From assembly GCA_027924585.1 (NCBI GenBank), contig BSBM01000372.1, forward strand, positions 10,461,001-10,525,000: a stretch of 64,000 bases of DNA, written 5' to 3'. The notes under the pieces are model-generated. The model was not told the DNA's origin. It did no database searches and saw nothing but the letters and a program-made list of their open reading frames with translations. Within the stretch, counting starts at the first letter, position 1. Each line of letters opens with the position of its first letter. The DNA comes from Larix kaempferi. Lineage: Eukaryota; Streptophyta; Pinopsida; Pinales; Pinaceae. A program made the position numbers and the translations under genes. Positions 34,613 through 46,081 of the stretch are shown piece by piece.

Positions 34613-35601
34613 TGTTATACCTCAAATTGTCAGTCTGTGTACCATTGAGAGCCTTCATGATATATCACCACGAGGAACATGGTGTTTATACCTCCTATGA
34701 GTGTTGAGACCCCTTCCCATCATGTTGGTCCCCTCCCTAGTCATACTTGGAGGAAAATCCATCATCCTAGGGGTCGAATTCCACTCCACCAAGCTCTTCA
34801 TAGAGATATTTTTGCACCATGTTAGTGGTCCAAGGCACTAAAATACAACATTGTCGCGCTCTGCATACACTAAAATTACAACATTTCCGCGCATTGCTCA
34901 GTCACGGGGGGGCAAAAATACCTGAATAACCATTCTCCTTGGTTTTTGGATCTTGGATTTCAAAGAGATTTTCATGGGATAAGGTTTCCCTTCAAATCCC
35001 ATCTCACCTTCCCTCCTTGGCAAGATTCAGGTCCTTGATCCACATTTTACTCACTTAGATACATCATTTTCTCCTAGTGGATGGCCTCCCAAATCCTATA
35101 AGAAGAAGGCCATCCATGATCTAGGGGGGATATTTTGGAGGCATCAAACCTATGATCTTAGAAGTCTTGTAGAGGTAGCAAAGGAGAGCTTGGAAGGAGA
35201 TGCTATCATCTTGGAAATTAACATTGTAATTAGTTTCTTTGGTTTTCTTAATGATAACTTGGCTTATTCTCCCATATCTTGTTTCTTGTTATATTGATGC
35301 ATGATATGTTGTAGATTAGATCTATATTAGTACATATACTTGCATGGATATTTTGGTCCTTGGTCTTGTTTAACAAGTTCAATCTTTGGAGATCAAACTT
35401 GGAGCTAAAGCTAGGACAACCTATAGGTTGGAGGTAAGTTTCTCCTCTTCCCTTCTTCTTCTGTGTTCAATAGTTTATGTATTGTGCTAGATCTAGGATA
35501 ATAAATCACCATTTGTTTTGATTTTTTCATGGATTAAGTATCTAGAATTTTAGTTACATCCATGAGAGAGTTTAACTATCCGTAGGAAGAATGCTCTAAC
35601 A
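34613..35601 (+). mobile_element. Ty3-type LTR (989 bp)
   Basis: Begins TGTTATACCTCAAATTGTC, ends ATGCTCTAACA, and is followed by a primer binding site. The inverted copy at 30006-31447 confirms both ends. It therefore acts as 5' LTR for the gag region to its right, while a pol remnant abuts its left side. Confidence 0.8.
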
Positions 35602-35608
35602 CAGAAAT

Positions 35609-35627
35609 TGGTGACTCCGTTGGGGAC
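35609..35627 (+). other. Primer binding site, TGGYGACTCC type
   Basis: TGGTGACTCCGTTGGGGAC, eight bases after the LTR start of the internal region. It resembles the TGGCGACTCC-type sites (assigned to tRNA-Arg) that I recall from Ogre/Tat-like Ty3 elements. This differs from the tRNA-Met sites of the other elements here. Confidence 0.65.
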
Positions 35628-37663
35628 TTTCCCATGTTTAATTTTCCATCGAATCTTTAAGATGTGACCTCCTACCTCTCCAAACTACTTAGTTTTGATA
35701 TTTTTCGCCATCCTGGTATTCATTGTTGGGATCTCTGAGTCTTAAACTTCATATATTGATAATTTAAATCTCACATCGTTGCCCGTTTTCATTCTACAAG
35801 ATAATTTTCATGCCCCATGTGTACCACAGAGCAAAAAATTCCTAAATTTTTGTACCCCCGCAATAGTCTAGAGCACGAAAATCCCTTATTTTTGCTACTG
35901 TGTGGTCTTCCAGGGAGCGAAAATCCCATGTAACTCAAATTGAGGCTTGGTTTTTTGCTTGATTGAGGTTTGGTTTTGGTTTTTGACTTGTTTTCTGCCA
36001 TCTGATATTGATCAACTCTGTGCGATTTCATCCTGATTTTTACATTTTGGTTTTCTTTTAGCCCTCATTTGGATTGCAGAGTGAATTTGCAAATGTTACA
36101 AGTGGGTTGAAAATTGGAGGACTGTCATAGCCACCCCTATCATTTCATTGCCTTCTTTAACCTCTGAGTTTCATCTGATAACTCACAACCTCCTCTAGTC
36201 CTAGTGTGAATGTTTGAAAGAGCGCTTGGTTTGTTTGCTTCTTACATTTTTACGTTTTGGATTTCTTGAGTGAAAATGGCAGTAAGGATTTGATCCTCTA
36301 CTTGGCTTCTTTATTTCAATATTGCAAAGGTCATGTTTTCTTACATTTTGTTAAAATCAAGGAAATGATTGCATATTTATTTGAACACTTGAAGAAGTTC
36401 ATTGGAAATTTATTACTTTGTGAAGAATCTATGCATTTTTTAGTTCTTGAAAATTGCTTGGAAACTTTTCAAAATATTTTTCTTCTTCACTTAATGTTAA
36501 AACATTTTTTCAATCAAAAGAAGCTTCTTTCCCTTTACTTGTCATTTTAGGCTCATTTGAAGTAAAAAAGAAAACCATTTTTGTTTTGTTTTTTGATTTG
36601 TTTAAATTTTTTTGGATGTATTTGGTGTGAAAGAGTGTTTCATAGTTTGATTTGGCACATAATTTGAAAAGAAAAACAAAAAGTGGGTATTTTCTTTCTC
36701 AAAAAAGTTGCATTTGTGTCTCTTAGATTTGGGAATGGAAAAGAACTCTCCCTTTCGTAGCTAGAAGTTCATTGAAGGAAAAAAGACTTGCATAATTCAT
36801 CCATATTTGCATGCTTTGCGTTGAGTCTAAACACCACCAAGTTGCACTTCCACTCCCCTTGAGTAACAAAACATCCTTTACAATCTACACCTTAACTAAA
36901 CACACATTAACCTCATTTGAGGACATAAAAGAAAAGTGTAGTTAGGTAGGGTTTTGGGGATAGGATTCCAAATAATTTCCCCTTTTCATTTTACGTCTAA
37001 GACATAGTTGTTTTCTCTTAGGGTGCTAAAATCCTCTCGTATTTGTTGGCACGGTTATAAACCAATTTGTTGGGGTGGCTCCCATTCCAAAGGGTTAAGC
37101 AGCAAGGACTGGTTCCGGACGGACTTTGTGGAATACCGTACTCCACTTAGCTCTGAAGGATATCAATCCATTGTATTCCTTGCATTTTCCAGCCTCCATA
37201 CTTGTTGTACAAGGACCAAAATATAGAAGCTTCAGTAAACCTTCCCAAGCCTGTCATGAACAAGGTATCCTAGTGACCATCCTTCTAGGGATCTTTTACC
37301 TAGACTCCCTTTTGGTAGAGGGATATCCCTTCACTTATATTGGTCTCTCATTTCATATTGTCTGACTTGGATTTCATCACCTTGCGGAGGATACAATGTG
37401 TTGAGGTTTTTGGATCTTAGATAGGAGGATTTCCTACTCTTATACCTTATAGAGGGTCTTTTTGTTTTTAATGTTGCTTGTTGGATTTCTGGACTTTTTG
37501 TTACTACTCGCTTGCTATGACATCGGTCATAGTAAAGTTTTGTGAGCTTTCTTTTTGGCTTGTGTGTCTCTTTTTTCTTCTAGCTCCCCTTTCGCACGCT
37601 CGATTTCCTGAGGTTTTTTTAGTTCTTTTTTAACAAGACTTCGCCCACACTTAGTTTGGTTCC
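35628..37663 (+). other. Long untranslated leader of the Ty3 element
   Basis: T-rich, about 2 kb, with no coding motif. Short frames (for example 36257-36550) are Phe/Leu-rich and not supported. Long leaders before gag are known in Tat/Ogre-type elements. Confidence 0.45.
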
Positions 37664-40600
37664 ATGGCGGATCCAAGGAAATCATGGAGACAACAAGGGA
37701 TGAGTCTTGAACCATCTATGCCTAGGATTAGTCCACCGACACCTTCACGCATCCCCACTCCCCCCACTAGCAGACCAGTTGGTCGGGAGGTTGTCCCAGA
37801 ACCAACCAATGCGACACCACCAGTTGCTACAGTAACACAAAATTCTACACCACCAAAAATTAGTGTAGTACCAGAAGTTAGTGTCACACTGAAATCCGAC
37901 GTCACGCCAGAGCTTACTATTACTTCGGAAACTAGCATAGCCCTAAAGAGGCCATCATAAAATTACCTTCCCGAAGGATATATTGAGAATATTGAGGAAT
38001 CCGATCATTTCCCTTCTATGACCATTCAATCAACTGTGAATCTTAACCAACTATTAGTACAGTTGGTCACACCCCCTGTTATTCCTAATACCTCGGTTAT
38101 GCCCAGCTACCAATCTGGATCTTCTAGTAGAAGAAAATTCAGAATACCAACCCCTGAACTTCCTATGGGCCATGAAATTATGGCATCCATACAAGAAAAA
38201 ATCGTTAGTTTAACTCACGAATGTACTGCAATGGACATATTTAGATGTGAAGCCACACCAATGATGGTTCCCCCAAACTCAGAATTGTCATTGTTGTCTG
38301 CATCCGAAGTGGTAAACCCTTACGATGCGAGAACACATCAATCCACTTCCCATGATTCAACCTATGGAATCTCGTTTGTAGGTCGATCTGCACCCACAGA
38401 TTGGATCTACTCCCAACCTTTACCCAATGATTCGGGAACATAAAACATTTTTGATCCATCTTCATCATTATGGAACACGACTCTGGGCCAAGCCCTTAAC
38501 TATTTTCGCACATTTCCAGCACCTATGCAGTTAACCCCAGAAACTCCCCTTCGACCTTTCCCACTTATTCTACCAAGTGAAATTCATGGTCGCTCTTTAG
38601 GGGATATTCCTAGTCAGGGGACAAACCATAAAATCCCTCGGTTACCTGTATCAGTTGGAATTGGTGCACATTCATCTTCACAATTCGACACTACTAGTGC
38701 AGCCACCCAACCTGCACGAGCAATCTCTTCCAATGTTTCGATTGGAAGACCGTCTATTCCAACTGTTGGAACATTGGTTGTGACTGAAAGTCAATCTTCA
38801 GCCATGATTTACACTATCTTTGGAGGACAACCTTTCATTGGTGCCACAAGCGGAACAAGTGGCCAACCTCCTCCGCTAGGACCATCCGCTTCATGGGGAC
38901 AACAAATCCCACCTACTGGGGAGCAACATACAATAAGTAACCAAAATCCATCTGGGGGGCAAACAAATCAATTTCAACATTTTTACCCCCAAAACCCTAA
39001 CCTATATCCTGGGATAACTTACCTTGGTGTCTCAAACAATCAATGGATCCCACCTCCCCAAACACCACCTCTTAATCAAGGCGGAACAAACAATCCATGG
39101 GCTCCACCTCCTCCGACGCCTCCCCCTACTCAAGGTATAGTTGATCCAACCAATCAAGGATTTATAAACAATACATAGGTCCCACCACCCCCTCTATCGA
39201 CACCATTTAAACTCACAATGCAAAATTTCAAACAACCAATGTATAGTACGATTTTGAATCAACTGGTAAATCCTTTGATTCTCAACCAACAGCCGGTTAA
39301 CCCCATGGTCCCTAACCCATAGAAATTCCAACACTACCCCGCGGGAAACATATATGGGTATAATATGCAACAATTTGCAGTGCAAGGCCCTACAAGCGTC
39401 TTAGAACCCCATGAATATTATTATTACCCGCAACCAAATAGACAACTTCCCTTCCTGGAAACATTGGACCTGCTCGATTTGTTAAGATTAATAAACGATC
39501 CCATTTGGAATGAACCACATTGGCCACCTATTCCCTCCAAATTACCATTGGATATCCCAAAATTCGATGCAAAACCTGGGGAAGACCCGAAAAATCACGT
39601 TATGACATTCCATCTTTGGTTTTCTTCGAAATCAGTGATGGATGATTCCATATGATTACAGCTCTTCCAACGCACACTTACTGGGACGACAGATAAATGG
39701 TATATTGAGCTGCCACAACACTATTTCTGAGATTTCAACTCCCTAGCAATGCAGTTTTTGACGCATTTCAACTTCCCATTCGGTAGGAAACTGGCACGAC
39801 CTATTAAATTCGTTGCGACAATCCACCTCTACTCATATCTCAGATCACATTCAAGAGTGGAGGCGACACTGAAGGTTGATTAAGGTTCCTATCCTTTATC
39901 AATTATTAGTCGATTGGTTTACGAAATCATTACCACCACCTATCGCTAGGGATGTTGCGATGGGAGGGGTTGTTACAGAAGAGTAGGTGATCAATCACAT
40001 TCAATATCTGGAATTGGTTTATTCTCAATCCGGAACTTTATATGAATTGATCCCTCATCCTCCTCGCCCCACCAGTGATCCATCGATGCCCTCTACCGAA
40101 CCTCCTATTGATGGCGTAGTTGGTTCCATGAAGGCCCAGCCTGCATCAAAATCTAATGGGAAACATAATTATTCAACTCCACTCCAAAACCAGGCTGTAT
40201 CCAAAAACAATACTTCTCTTGCTCAAAACTCCGAGGTGAATGCGGTTCAATCCTCATCACAACAATCCGAAGGGAAAAAGAAGAATAATAGAGAGAAACC
40301 CAAGAAACCTTCTCCTCAGTAGGAAAATCCAAAACCCCAATAAACCAATGCTGATAATAAACCCAAAAGGAAAGCTAAGTTCCCCTGGCTTATTTTCCAA
40401 GAGGACCATTATACAAAAGACTGTCCTTATCGTGAGGAAGTAAACAAATTTGTAAAAGGTTCTTCCCACCCACCAGTGCTAACTAACCCTTTCCCATCCC
40501 AACAACAGCAAATGATCCCACACACTCCTCTGCAAGGGGAAACTCCAAACAATCCCAACCAACCAGAGACATCCGCAAACCGTGACATCCTCATGATGAG

Positions 40601-41139
40601 TAACGAGACTGTTCATTTATCCACTAGGACAAAGACCTATGACTCTATTCCAAATTTGAACAAAAATGGGAATTCAAAAGATAAAACTCCTCTGGAATAT
40701 TCTCCCTCCACTCCTCCACCTACTGGCACTCTTCACATTGAACGACCTATTTCTAACACTGTGTTGTTCCCACCAAAGGCCGCCATTCGAAAATCAACAT
40801 TCAATCCGAGTGCATGAGCTGTTCAGAACTACAATATTGTTGAGGACTTAGCTCAAGCACCTTGTGCAATGTCTTCTCTTGAATTTCTACAACATTTCCC
40901 TAGTCAGCGTAGAACCTTGTTGTCAGCACTTGGAGCTATTAAACCTGATACTTCCAACATGATTATGTTTAATTTGGAATATTTCTAGCCAATTCTTTCC
41001 CACCAATTGGCTTTTCAAATTCATACCAAGATTTGTGGAAATAACATCCATCGTACCATTTTAGACAAGGGTGACTCCACTTCTATCATGTCTTTGTCCT
41101 GCTGGAGAGCTATAGGCTCTCCAGAGGTAACTCAATATC
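37664..41139 (+). pseudogene. Ty3/gypsy gag-protease with long proline-rich N-terminus
   Basis: From ATG 37664 (MADPRKSWRQQGMSLEPSM) the frame runs to about 39890 with a handful of stops (first near 37958). The first ~500 codons are Pro/Ser/Thr/Gln-rich (WIPPPQTPPLNQGG, PWAPPPPTPPPTQG). The Gag core then appears: PKFDAKPGEDPKNHVMTFHL W, SVMDDSI*LQLFQRTLTG, DFNSLAMQFLTHFNFPF. After a frameshift it continues in frame 3 (from about 39987): a Lys-rich segment, a knuckle-like DHYTKDCPYR, and a protease start LDKGDSTSIMSLSCWRAIG (Gly/Ala of the usual DEGAST replaced). The sequence breaks at 41139, where a CACTA-like end begins. Related to the GEDP...HVMTFHLW Gag family. Confidence 0.75.
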
Positions 41140-41350
41140 CACTAGTACAAAATGAGAGATAAGTGACTAAAAAAGTTAGTCACCATTGTTTTTTCAAGGG
41201 ATAAACGACTAAAATTGACCAATTTTAAATAAGACAACAAAAAATGACTAAGATAAATGGCTAATTTAGTCGCAGGATAAAATATATGACTAGATAACAA
41301 GTGACTAAAATAAAAATGACTAACATAAATGACTAATTTAGTCACGGGAA
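41140..41350 (+). mobile_element. CACTA-like transposon end inside the Ty3 protease
   Basis: Starts CACTAGTACAAAATGAGAG, the form of a CACTA terminal inverted repeat, and is followed by multiple direct and inverted copies of GTGACTAAA/TTTAGTCAC to about 41345, as in CACTA subterminal regions. The protease coding sequence ends exactly at this point. I could not find the opposite terminus or the 3-bp duplication, so only one end is supported. Confidence 0.5.
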
Positions 41351-41398
41351 TATAAATACAACAATACTAGCTTGTGACGAGAAAATTGCAATTAGTTA

Positions 41399-41809
41399 CT
41401 AGCTACTAGTATAATATATATCATTTTTTAGTTTTACTTTTACCATAAAAATATGAAACCACCTCTCAATTTGTTGTCCCATGTCCTCTCTCTTCATCGT
41501 GAAAATATTCTTCTTAATTAGGTATTCATATTTACTATGTATTTTATTTCCTAACACTTTCCTAATATTTATATAAAAATAGAAAGCGTATGCATGTGTA
41601 TTGAACTCCCTAAAGATATTCATGATAGAGACATCAGGAAAGGCCTTGAGCAGAAGATTAACATGAGCCATCCAATATGAGAGCTCCATCACCTTTAAAG
41701 AGCACAAACCTTTCTCCCAATCAACTATAAGTTTAGAGCCATCAAAAATATGGTGTAAAGAAATATGCCTATAAGAATTGGAAAAAAAGAGGATAGGCCA
41801 GAGCACCAA
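41399..41809 (-). pseudogene. LINE RNase H-like (RVT_3) fragment
   Basis: The minus-strand frame has HHIFDGSKLIVDWEKGLCSL, VMELSYWMAHVNLLL and VSIMNIFREFNTHA. This is the plant LINE RNase H type (catalytic-region GDSKLIVDW, closing FREFNxxAD). The usual AD.LS is altered to AYAF and the reading diverges afterwards. An isolated scrap with no adjoining LINE sequence. Confidence 0.6.
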
Positions 41810-42832
41810 TAGCTCTCCTCTCGTATTGGTCCCCGATCAACAGCAATTTAACCATAAATTAAATTTCTCTACATAAACCACTTTCCACAAAATTGTTCGA
41901 ACTCCCACGAAACCCTTTGACCTTGAAATTGCACCACTACATGCCAATACACACATTATCAAACATATAACAAAGTAACATACCCTTTCTCATCACATTC
42001 ATGCAGAGCACTGATATTATTCTCTTCTCCACCATTTATGATAGCAAGTTCACCATGAATTGACAAAAAATCCACAAGTTAAAGTGAAAGTCGACGATAT
42101 TCCTTTGTACCCTCCACTACACGAAATTTGAATTGAAGATTCCATAACCCAATAGATTGTGATACTTTGAGTAGAAATCATAGCCTTTGTGAAGTTCAAG
42201 AAGTTTGTTTAAACATGTATTTAATGTTTTTAGAATTGTAGGACATAATACATATGATGTCGCTTCATCTTGGACTCATGGACATGAGCGTGCCCCATTT
42301 TCTCTTTAAAAATCTAGTGCATAATCGTTTATGCAATATAAATGGAATATCAAAGATAACAACATATTCATTGAAATCCACGTCATAGACTATTTTGAGT
42401 ACAATTACAACAATTTATTAAAGCCACCATGCATGCAATAGACCATCATAATATCTATCTTAACCCATATCAAATCTTCCATAAAAATAAATATTAACAC
42501 CTACAACTTGAATTCCTTTTTTTTCTTTTTAATTTCATCACCATGCTACACAAACAAACAACCTAACCACCTCAAAAAATGAAGTATACCAAAAAAAACA
42601 ACCAAAGCACCTCAAAAATTAAGTGTGCCAAAACATGAATGTGCCAGGAATTTCATTTTTGTTAACACAACTAAATACCATTCATTTGTGCTTATTCACA
42701 ATTAAAAAAACCACCTAATTTTTTTTTAAATAAATGCACAATACACTTTAATTTATAATGTGTTAATAAGATCAATATACCTCTCTCTATCCTCTTCTCG
42801 GGTTTTGGATTATCCTTCCTTAGCTTGGTATT
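41810..42832. other. AT-rich sequence, no gene recognised
   Basis: Scattered poly-A/T runs and a phrase ACCTCAAAAA..AAGT.TGCC repeated near 42570 and 42610. CACTACACGAAATTTG near 42117 resembles a CACTA start but has no subterminal repeats around it. Confidence 0.4.
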
Positions 42833-42837
42833 GTAGG

Positions 42838-44448
42838 TGTTGGGCCTAGCCCAAGTGGGGCAATTTTGAACAAGGAACCTTTTTGGAACTTCGAAGTTGA
42901 GCACAGCTCGGCCTAAATATTTAATTCCTGTTGTATAAAGTTTTGGGGATGCTGCGAAGTTGCGCACAACATAGTGATGGATAGCTGTGAAGCTCGGTGC
43001 TGCGAAGATGCAATACCGCGAAGTGTCCAGTCTACAAGGATCCAGCAGGGCAGAGTGCTGGACGGGGAAGATGGCACGTGTTCCGGATAGACCAGCAGCG
43101 GTCTAATTTTGGTAAAGATGCTCCAGGAATGCCAAGCAGTGGGCAGGAGTAGATCAAGAAGAAAATGACTGATCGCACATGCAAAAGATGCCACCACCTG
43201 TACCAGTCACACGAAGCCGTTAGAAGAAGAGTGGCTTTGTGAAAGAAACCAGTTGGCATGCATGCGACAGGAAGGCCGATAGTGACATAGGCACACACGA
43301 AGGGCAGGCCATGATGGAAGATTCGCTACCAGGCGCCAACTAGCTCGATGAGCTGGAAACTGTAACCGTTTTTGGTAAACCTAAGGGTTTTTGGCCTGCG
43401 TATTGTAAAGACATGACCTACGGGCATGATCTATAAAGAAGGCATGATTTTGTAAGGGAAGGGTTACTCTTCAGTTTTTATTAAGCATATATTATTGTAG
43501 AATCTAAAAGATTAAAAGCCATTGTAAAGGCTCTGCAGCTGAGTGCGCAGAGACCTATCTAAGAGAGAAGAGAGTCTGCAGCTGAGTGCGAAGACTAAGA
43601 ACGGTTGTACCCTTCCCATTAAGAGCAATGTTAACAACCGTTCTTGTGGACATAGCCTCCATCCAGGGGGTGAACCACGTTAATTCCTGTGTTATGTGAC
43701 TGTTGTGTGTTCATGATTGTTCATTTACTTGATATGAATGTTTAATGCTGAAGTCTTCTGTTATGTGATTTCTTTTATATGTATTCGCCGCAGAGAAGGG
43801 GAATAATATGTTAAGTAATATATGCATGGAGGAATGTTAAGTATTCAACAAGTCTAAATCTATGAATGTATGAATGTGCTGAATAATCACACAGTGGAAC
43901 ACTGAACTTAGGCGCAGCGTTGGAGCGCGCAGTATTGTATGTTTGGTCATTTACATGTAGCATAACGATAAAGCTTTTAAGTGTTATACATGCATAAAGA
44001 ATGGTAGTTTGGTTAAAGTTGGACAACCTTGAATAGACGCGAAGTCCCGTGAATGTGCCGGTCCAAGTCCGTGTTGCGAGGTAAGCTGACAATAGCTTAC
44101 CTGCTCTAGGAAGGAGATAATCCTTACCGCGCAGTCCCTGGACATGCTGGTTGTACAAGTCCCAAAGCTCGACGAAGTATCTGACGCGGGGCAGAGGCTT
44201 TACGTAGTTTCCTGTCCGCAGTAGTCTGCAATATATTGCGCTGCTTATCCTTCATTCCACTCTCGCATCAATAGGTCATGGAAACTTGATTCTGCAACCA
44301 CCCCCTCAGCTTTTCCTTGGGTGAGACCTCAAGTTGCGCGCAGTCTGTTGCCGAAAGGGCCGATGAATAGGGGTTTTGTTGGTTCCTTGAACCGCGAAGT
44401 ACCTGGGTCTATGATTGAAAACCTCCAGAAGGTTATTTATAGCCAACA
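42838..44448 (+). mobile_element. Solo LTR (1611 bp) with perfect GTAGG target duplication
   Basis: Begins TGTTGGGCCTAGCCC and ends TTATTTATAGCCAACA (TGTTGG...CCAACA), flanked by GTAGG at 42833-42837 and 44449-44453. A TATA box (TATAAAG, 43432) precedes an AGAAGGCATG-type start region, supporting plus orientation. A motif CTGCAGCTGAGTGCG occurs twice (near 43532 and 43577). No internal region or second copy is in the window, so the family is unknown. Confidence 0.78.
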
Positions 44449-44453
44449 GTAGG

Positions 44454-45091
44454 GCATGAAGCGGCAGGCATTACAAAAACCTATTTTTCCAAAAATCTCA
44501 CATTTCCATGCCCACGGTCCAAGAAGGATATGTCGAGTTCAATCCCTGACTAGGAGTGTTGAAGGATCGAACCCATCAAACAATGGAGGGTGCTTGAATT
44601 CCAGGTTCCAAGCATTTTATTCACATATTTACATATTTGCAATTTTTGAATTTCTTATCGATTCAAACATGATATATGTTGTTGACAAGGAAAAGCTCAT
44701 GAAAACCATACTTTAAATGCCGAAAAACCCATTAAATACAATAATAATAACATACAGGGATGTCATCCTTTAGAGCTGGAGGAAATCTGGGGGGAATGAT
44801 CTGCCCTGGTTGCTTCTGTTCATATTTTTCATTTTGTAGCAGAGCCCCCAGTATTTCATCTAATGTTCATGGGAAGGGGCCTATTCCCATGCCCCTGCAT
44901 CATCTGCATTTGTTGAATGTAGGTTCATCAGTGTTTTTCCCACGAGCCTTCCTAAAATATCTACGATGCAATATCTTATGCTTTCTAAGTTTATCGGTGT
45001 CGAATATCCATGAATGTTTGTACTAGAAGGCTCTACGACTCTTTAATCCCAAGGCTTAGATGTAGTGGAGAACTCGGCTGACATTTAAGAA
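44454..45091 (+). other. Flank of the BCD1-like fragment, no exon assigned
   Basis: Single-copy-looking sequence between the solo LTR and the zf-HIT-like exon. Frames at 44456-44716 and 44760-45026 have no domain I recognise. It could hold upstream exons or intron of the BCD1-like gene. Confidence 0.35.
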
Positions 45092-45261
45092 AAAGAAACG
45101 GAAGACTTCCAAACGAAGGAAAGCCCTGCAAATTCTGAGGAATGCGGGGAAAACCCTTGGAAATACAAATGCACAGATTATGTCTTGTGTTCATGTGGAC
45201 TTCCCTGCATGAAGGCTCACAAAGAGTGCACTCAATGTAGCATAGGGAAACGAAAATAATC
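45092..45261 (+). pseudogene. BCD1-like zf-HIT exon, degenerate
   Basis: After a possible acceptor (TTTAAG) the reading is KETEDFQTKESPANSEECG, then ENPWKYKCTDYVLCSCGLPC, MKAHKECTQCSIGKRK and TAA. The spacing and KYKC...CGLPC.KAHKE..QC..GKR pattern match the zinc-finger HIT domain of BCD1/ZNHIT6, a nuclear factor for box C/D snoRNP assembly. Several zinc-ligand cysteines are lost (SEEC instead of CxxC; KCTDY instead of KCPxC). With the next fragment it forms two consecutive pieces of one BCD1-like gene. A pseudogene is more likely than a live divergent copy. Confidence 0.6.
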
Positions 45262-45429
45262 TCTACTTGTTCCCCGTTCCCAGTTTGATGAAAATTGGCT
45301 AGTATCAGGTCTCAGCCTTTCAACCAATCCTCAATTATTGTTACATTGCATGTCAGTTCATACATATAGGTCTAACTGTTATCTGAATAGGATGCATTTT
45401 TTTTCTTTAAAAAATAAATAAATCATATT

Positions 45430-45650
45430 ACAACCTGTTGGAGGAACCTTTGAGGATGATTGAAGCTGCCAAGCGGAGCCGAGCTCCTTTGGGTGACAAC
45501 AGGCATTTCCTGAGCAGATCCATAAAAGCTCTTAAAATCCAGGTCAAGAATCGCAAGACAAACATTTTATTTCTTCCAGATGGAATGTCCAAGAATCAAA
45601 CCAATTGGTATCATTATCATACAATTAACCAAGGCATCTTTCCCACTCCA
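45430..45650 (+). pseudogene. BCD1-like fragment downstream of the HIT domain
   Basis: From about 45430: YYNLLEEPLRMIEAAKRSRA, PLGDNRHFLSRSIKALKIQV, KNRKTNILFLPDGMSKNQTN. This matches the conserved region after the HIT finger in BCD1 proteins (DYNLLEE...AEAAKR, L..L...A..R.T.L.FLP.GMSKR..N). The match fades after WYHYH. The start has no good acceptor and the order and spacing (about 170 bp after the HIT piece) look like an old intron. In frame and without stops over ~70 codons. Confidence 0.62.
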
Positions 45651-45981
45651 TCCCCTACCAAACAATAATATCTTTCCCACTACATCCTTTCATATACAAT
45701 ACTAATGTTGTCTACGATGAAGTAGCCACATATGTATCTAGTTCATTCAAGACAAATAAAAACCAAGGTAATTTTTTAATTGTAATGGCCATGTTCTTCA
45801 TTAATATCTTGTATGATACATTGAGTTGAGTTTTAAGCCTCCAACTTGTTAAAGTATATGATCTCTAGGATTAGGAATGACACATAAACCCTATATTAAT
45901 ATGTTCCCCGTTGAATTTCAGTAAGGATTCCTTACCAACTTTAAAGTAAGTTAAGACCTATAAAGTCTCGTGTGGACTTAC

Positions 45982-46081
45982 AGAACTCACTAGGCGATCT
46001 ATTAATGCTTCGGGACTTATTGTCAACCATCTCCCTTAAGGTCAAATTTATCTTGTCAAGAGCATTCTCGATCATGTTCCT
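45982..46081 (-). pseudogene. Left part of an ORF split by the Ty3 array
   Basis: On the minus strand, starting in the TTCCT target site (AGGAA in this direction), codons read RNMIENALDKINLTLREMVD and NKSRSINRSPSEF, then reach GTAAGTCC, a good splice donor. Unspliced, the frame ends at TAA 45943-45941. Removing the array and one target copy joins it in frame to 62225-62557. Protein not recognised. Confidence 0.5.

Noticed and set aside
42109-42135. CACTACACGAAATTTG as a second CACTA terminus
   Set aside because: No subterminal repeats or partner end accompany it, and its orientation does not close the element starting at 41140.
43811-44158. 115-codon minus-strand frame inside the solo LTR
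   Set aside because: It lies wholly within a non-coding LTR, antisense, without a motif.
44540-44590. Possible tRNA T-arm (GTTCAATCCC, GATCGAACCC)
   Set aside because: No matching acceptor, D-arm or anticodon stem could be built around it.
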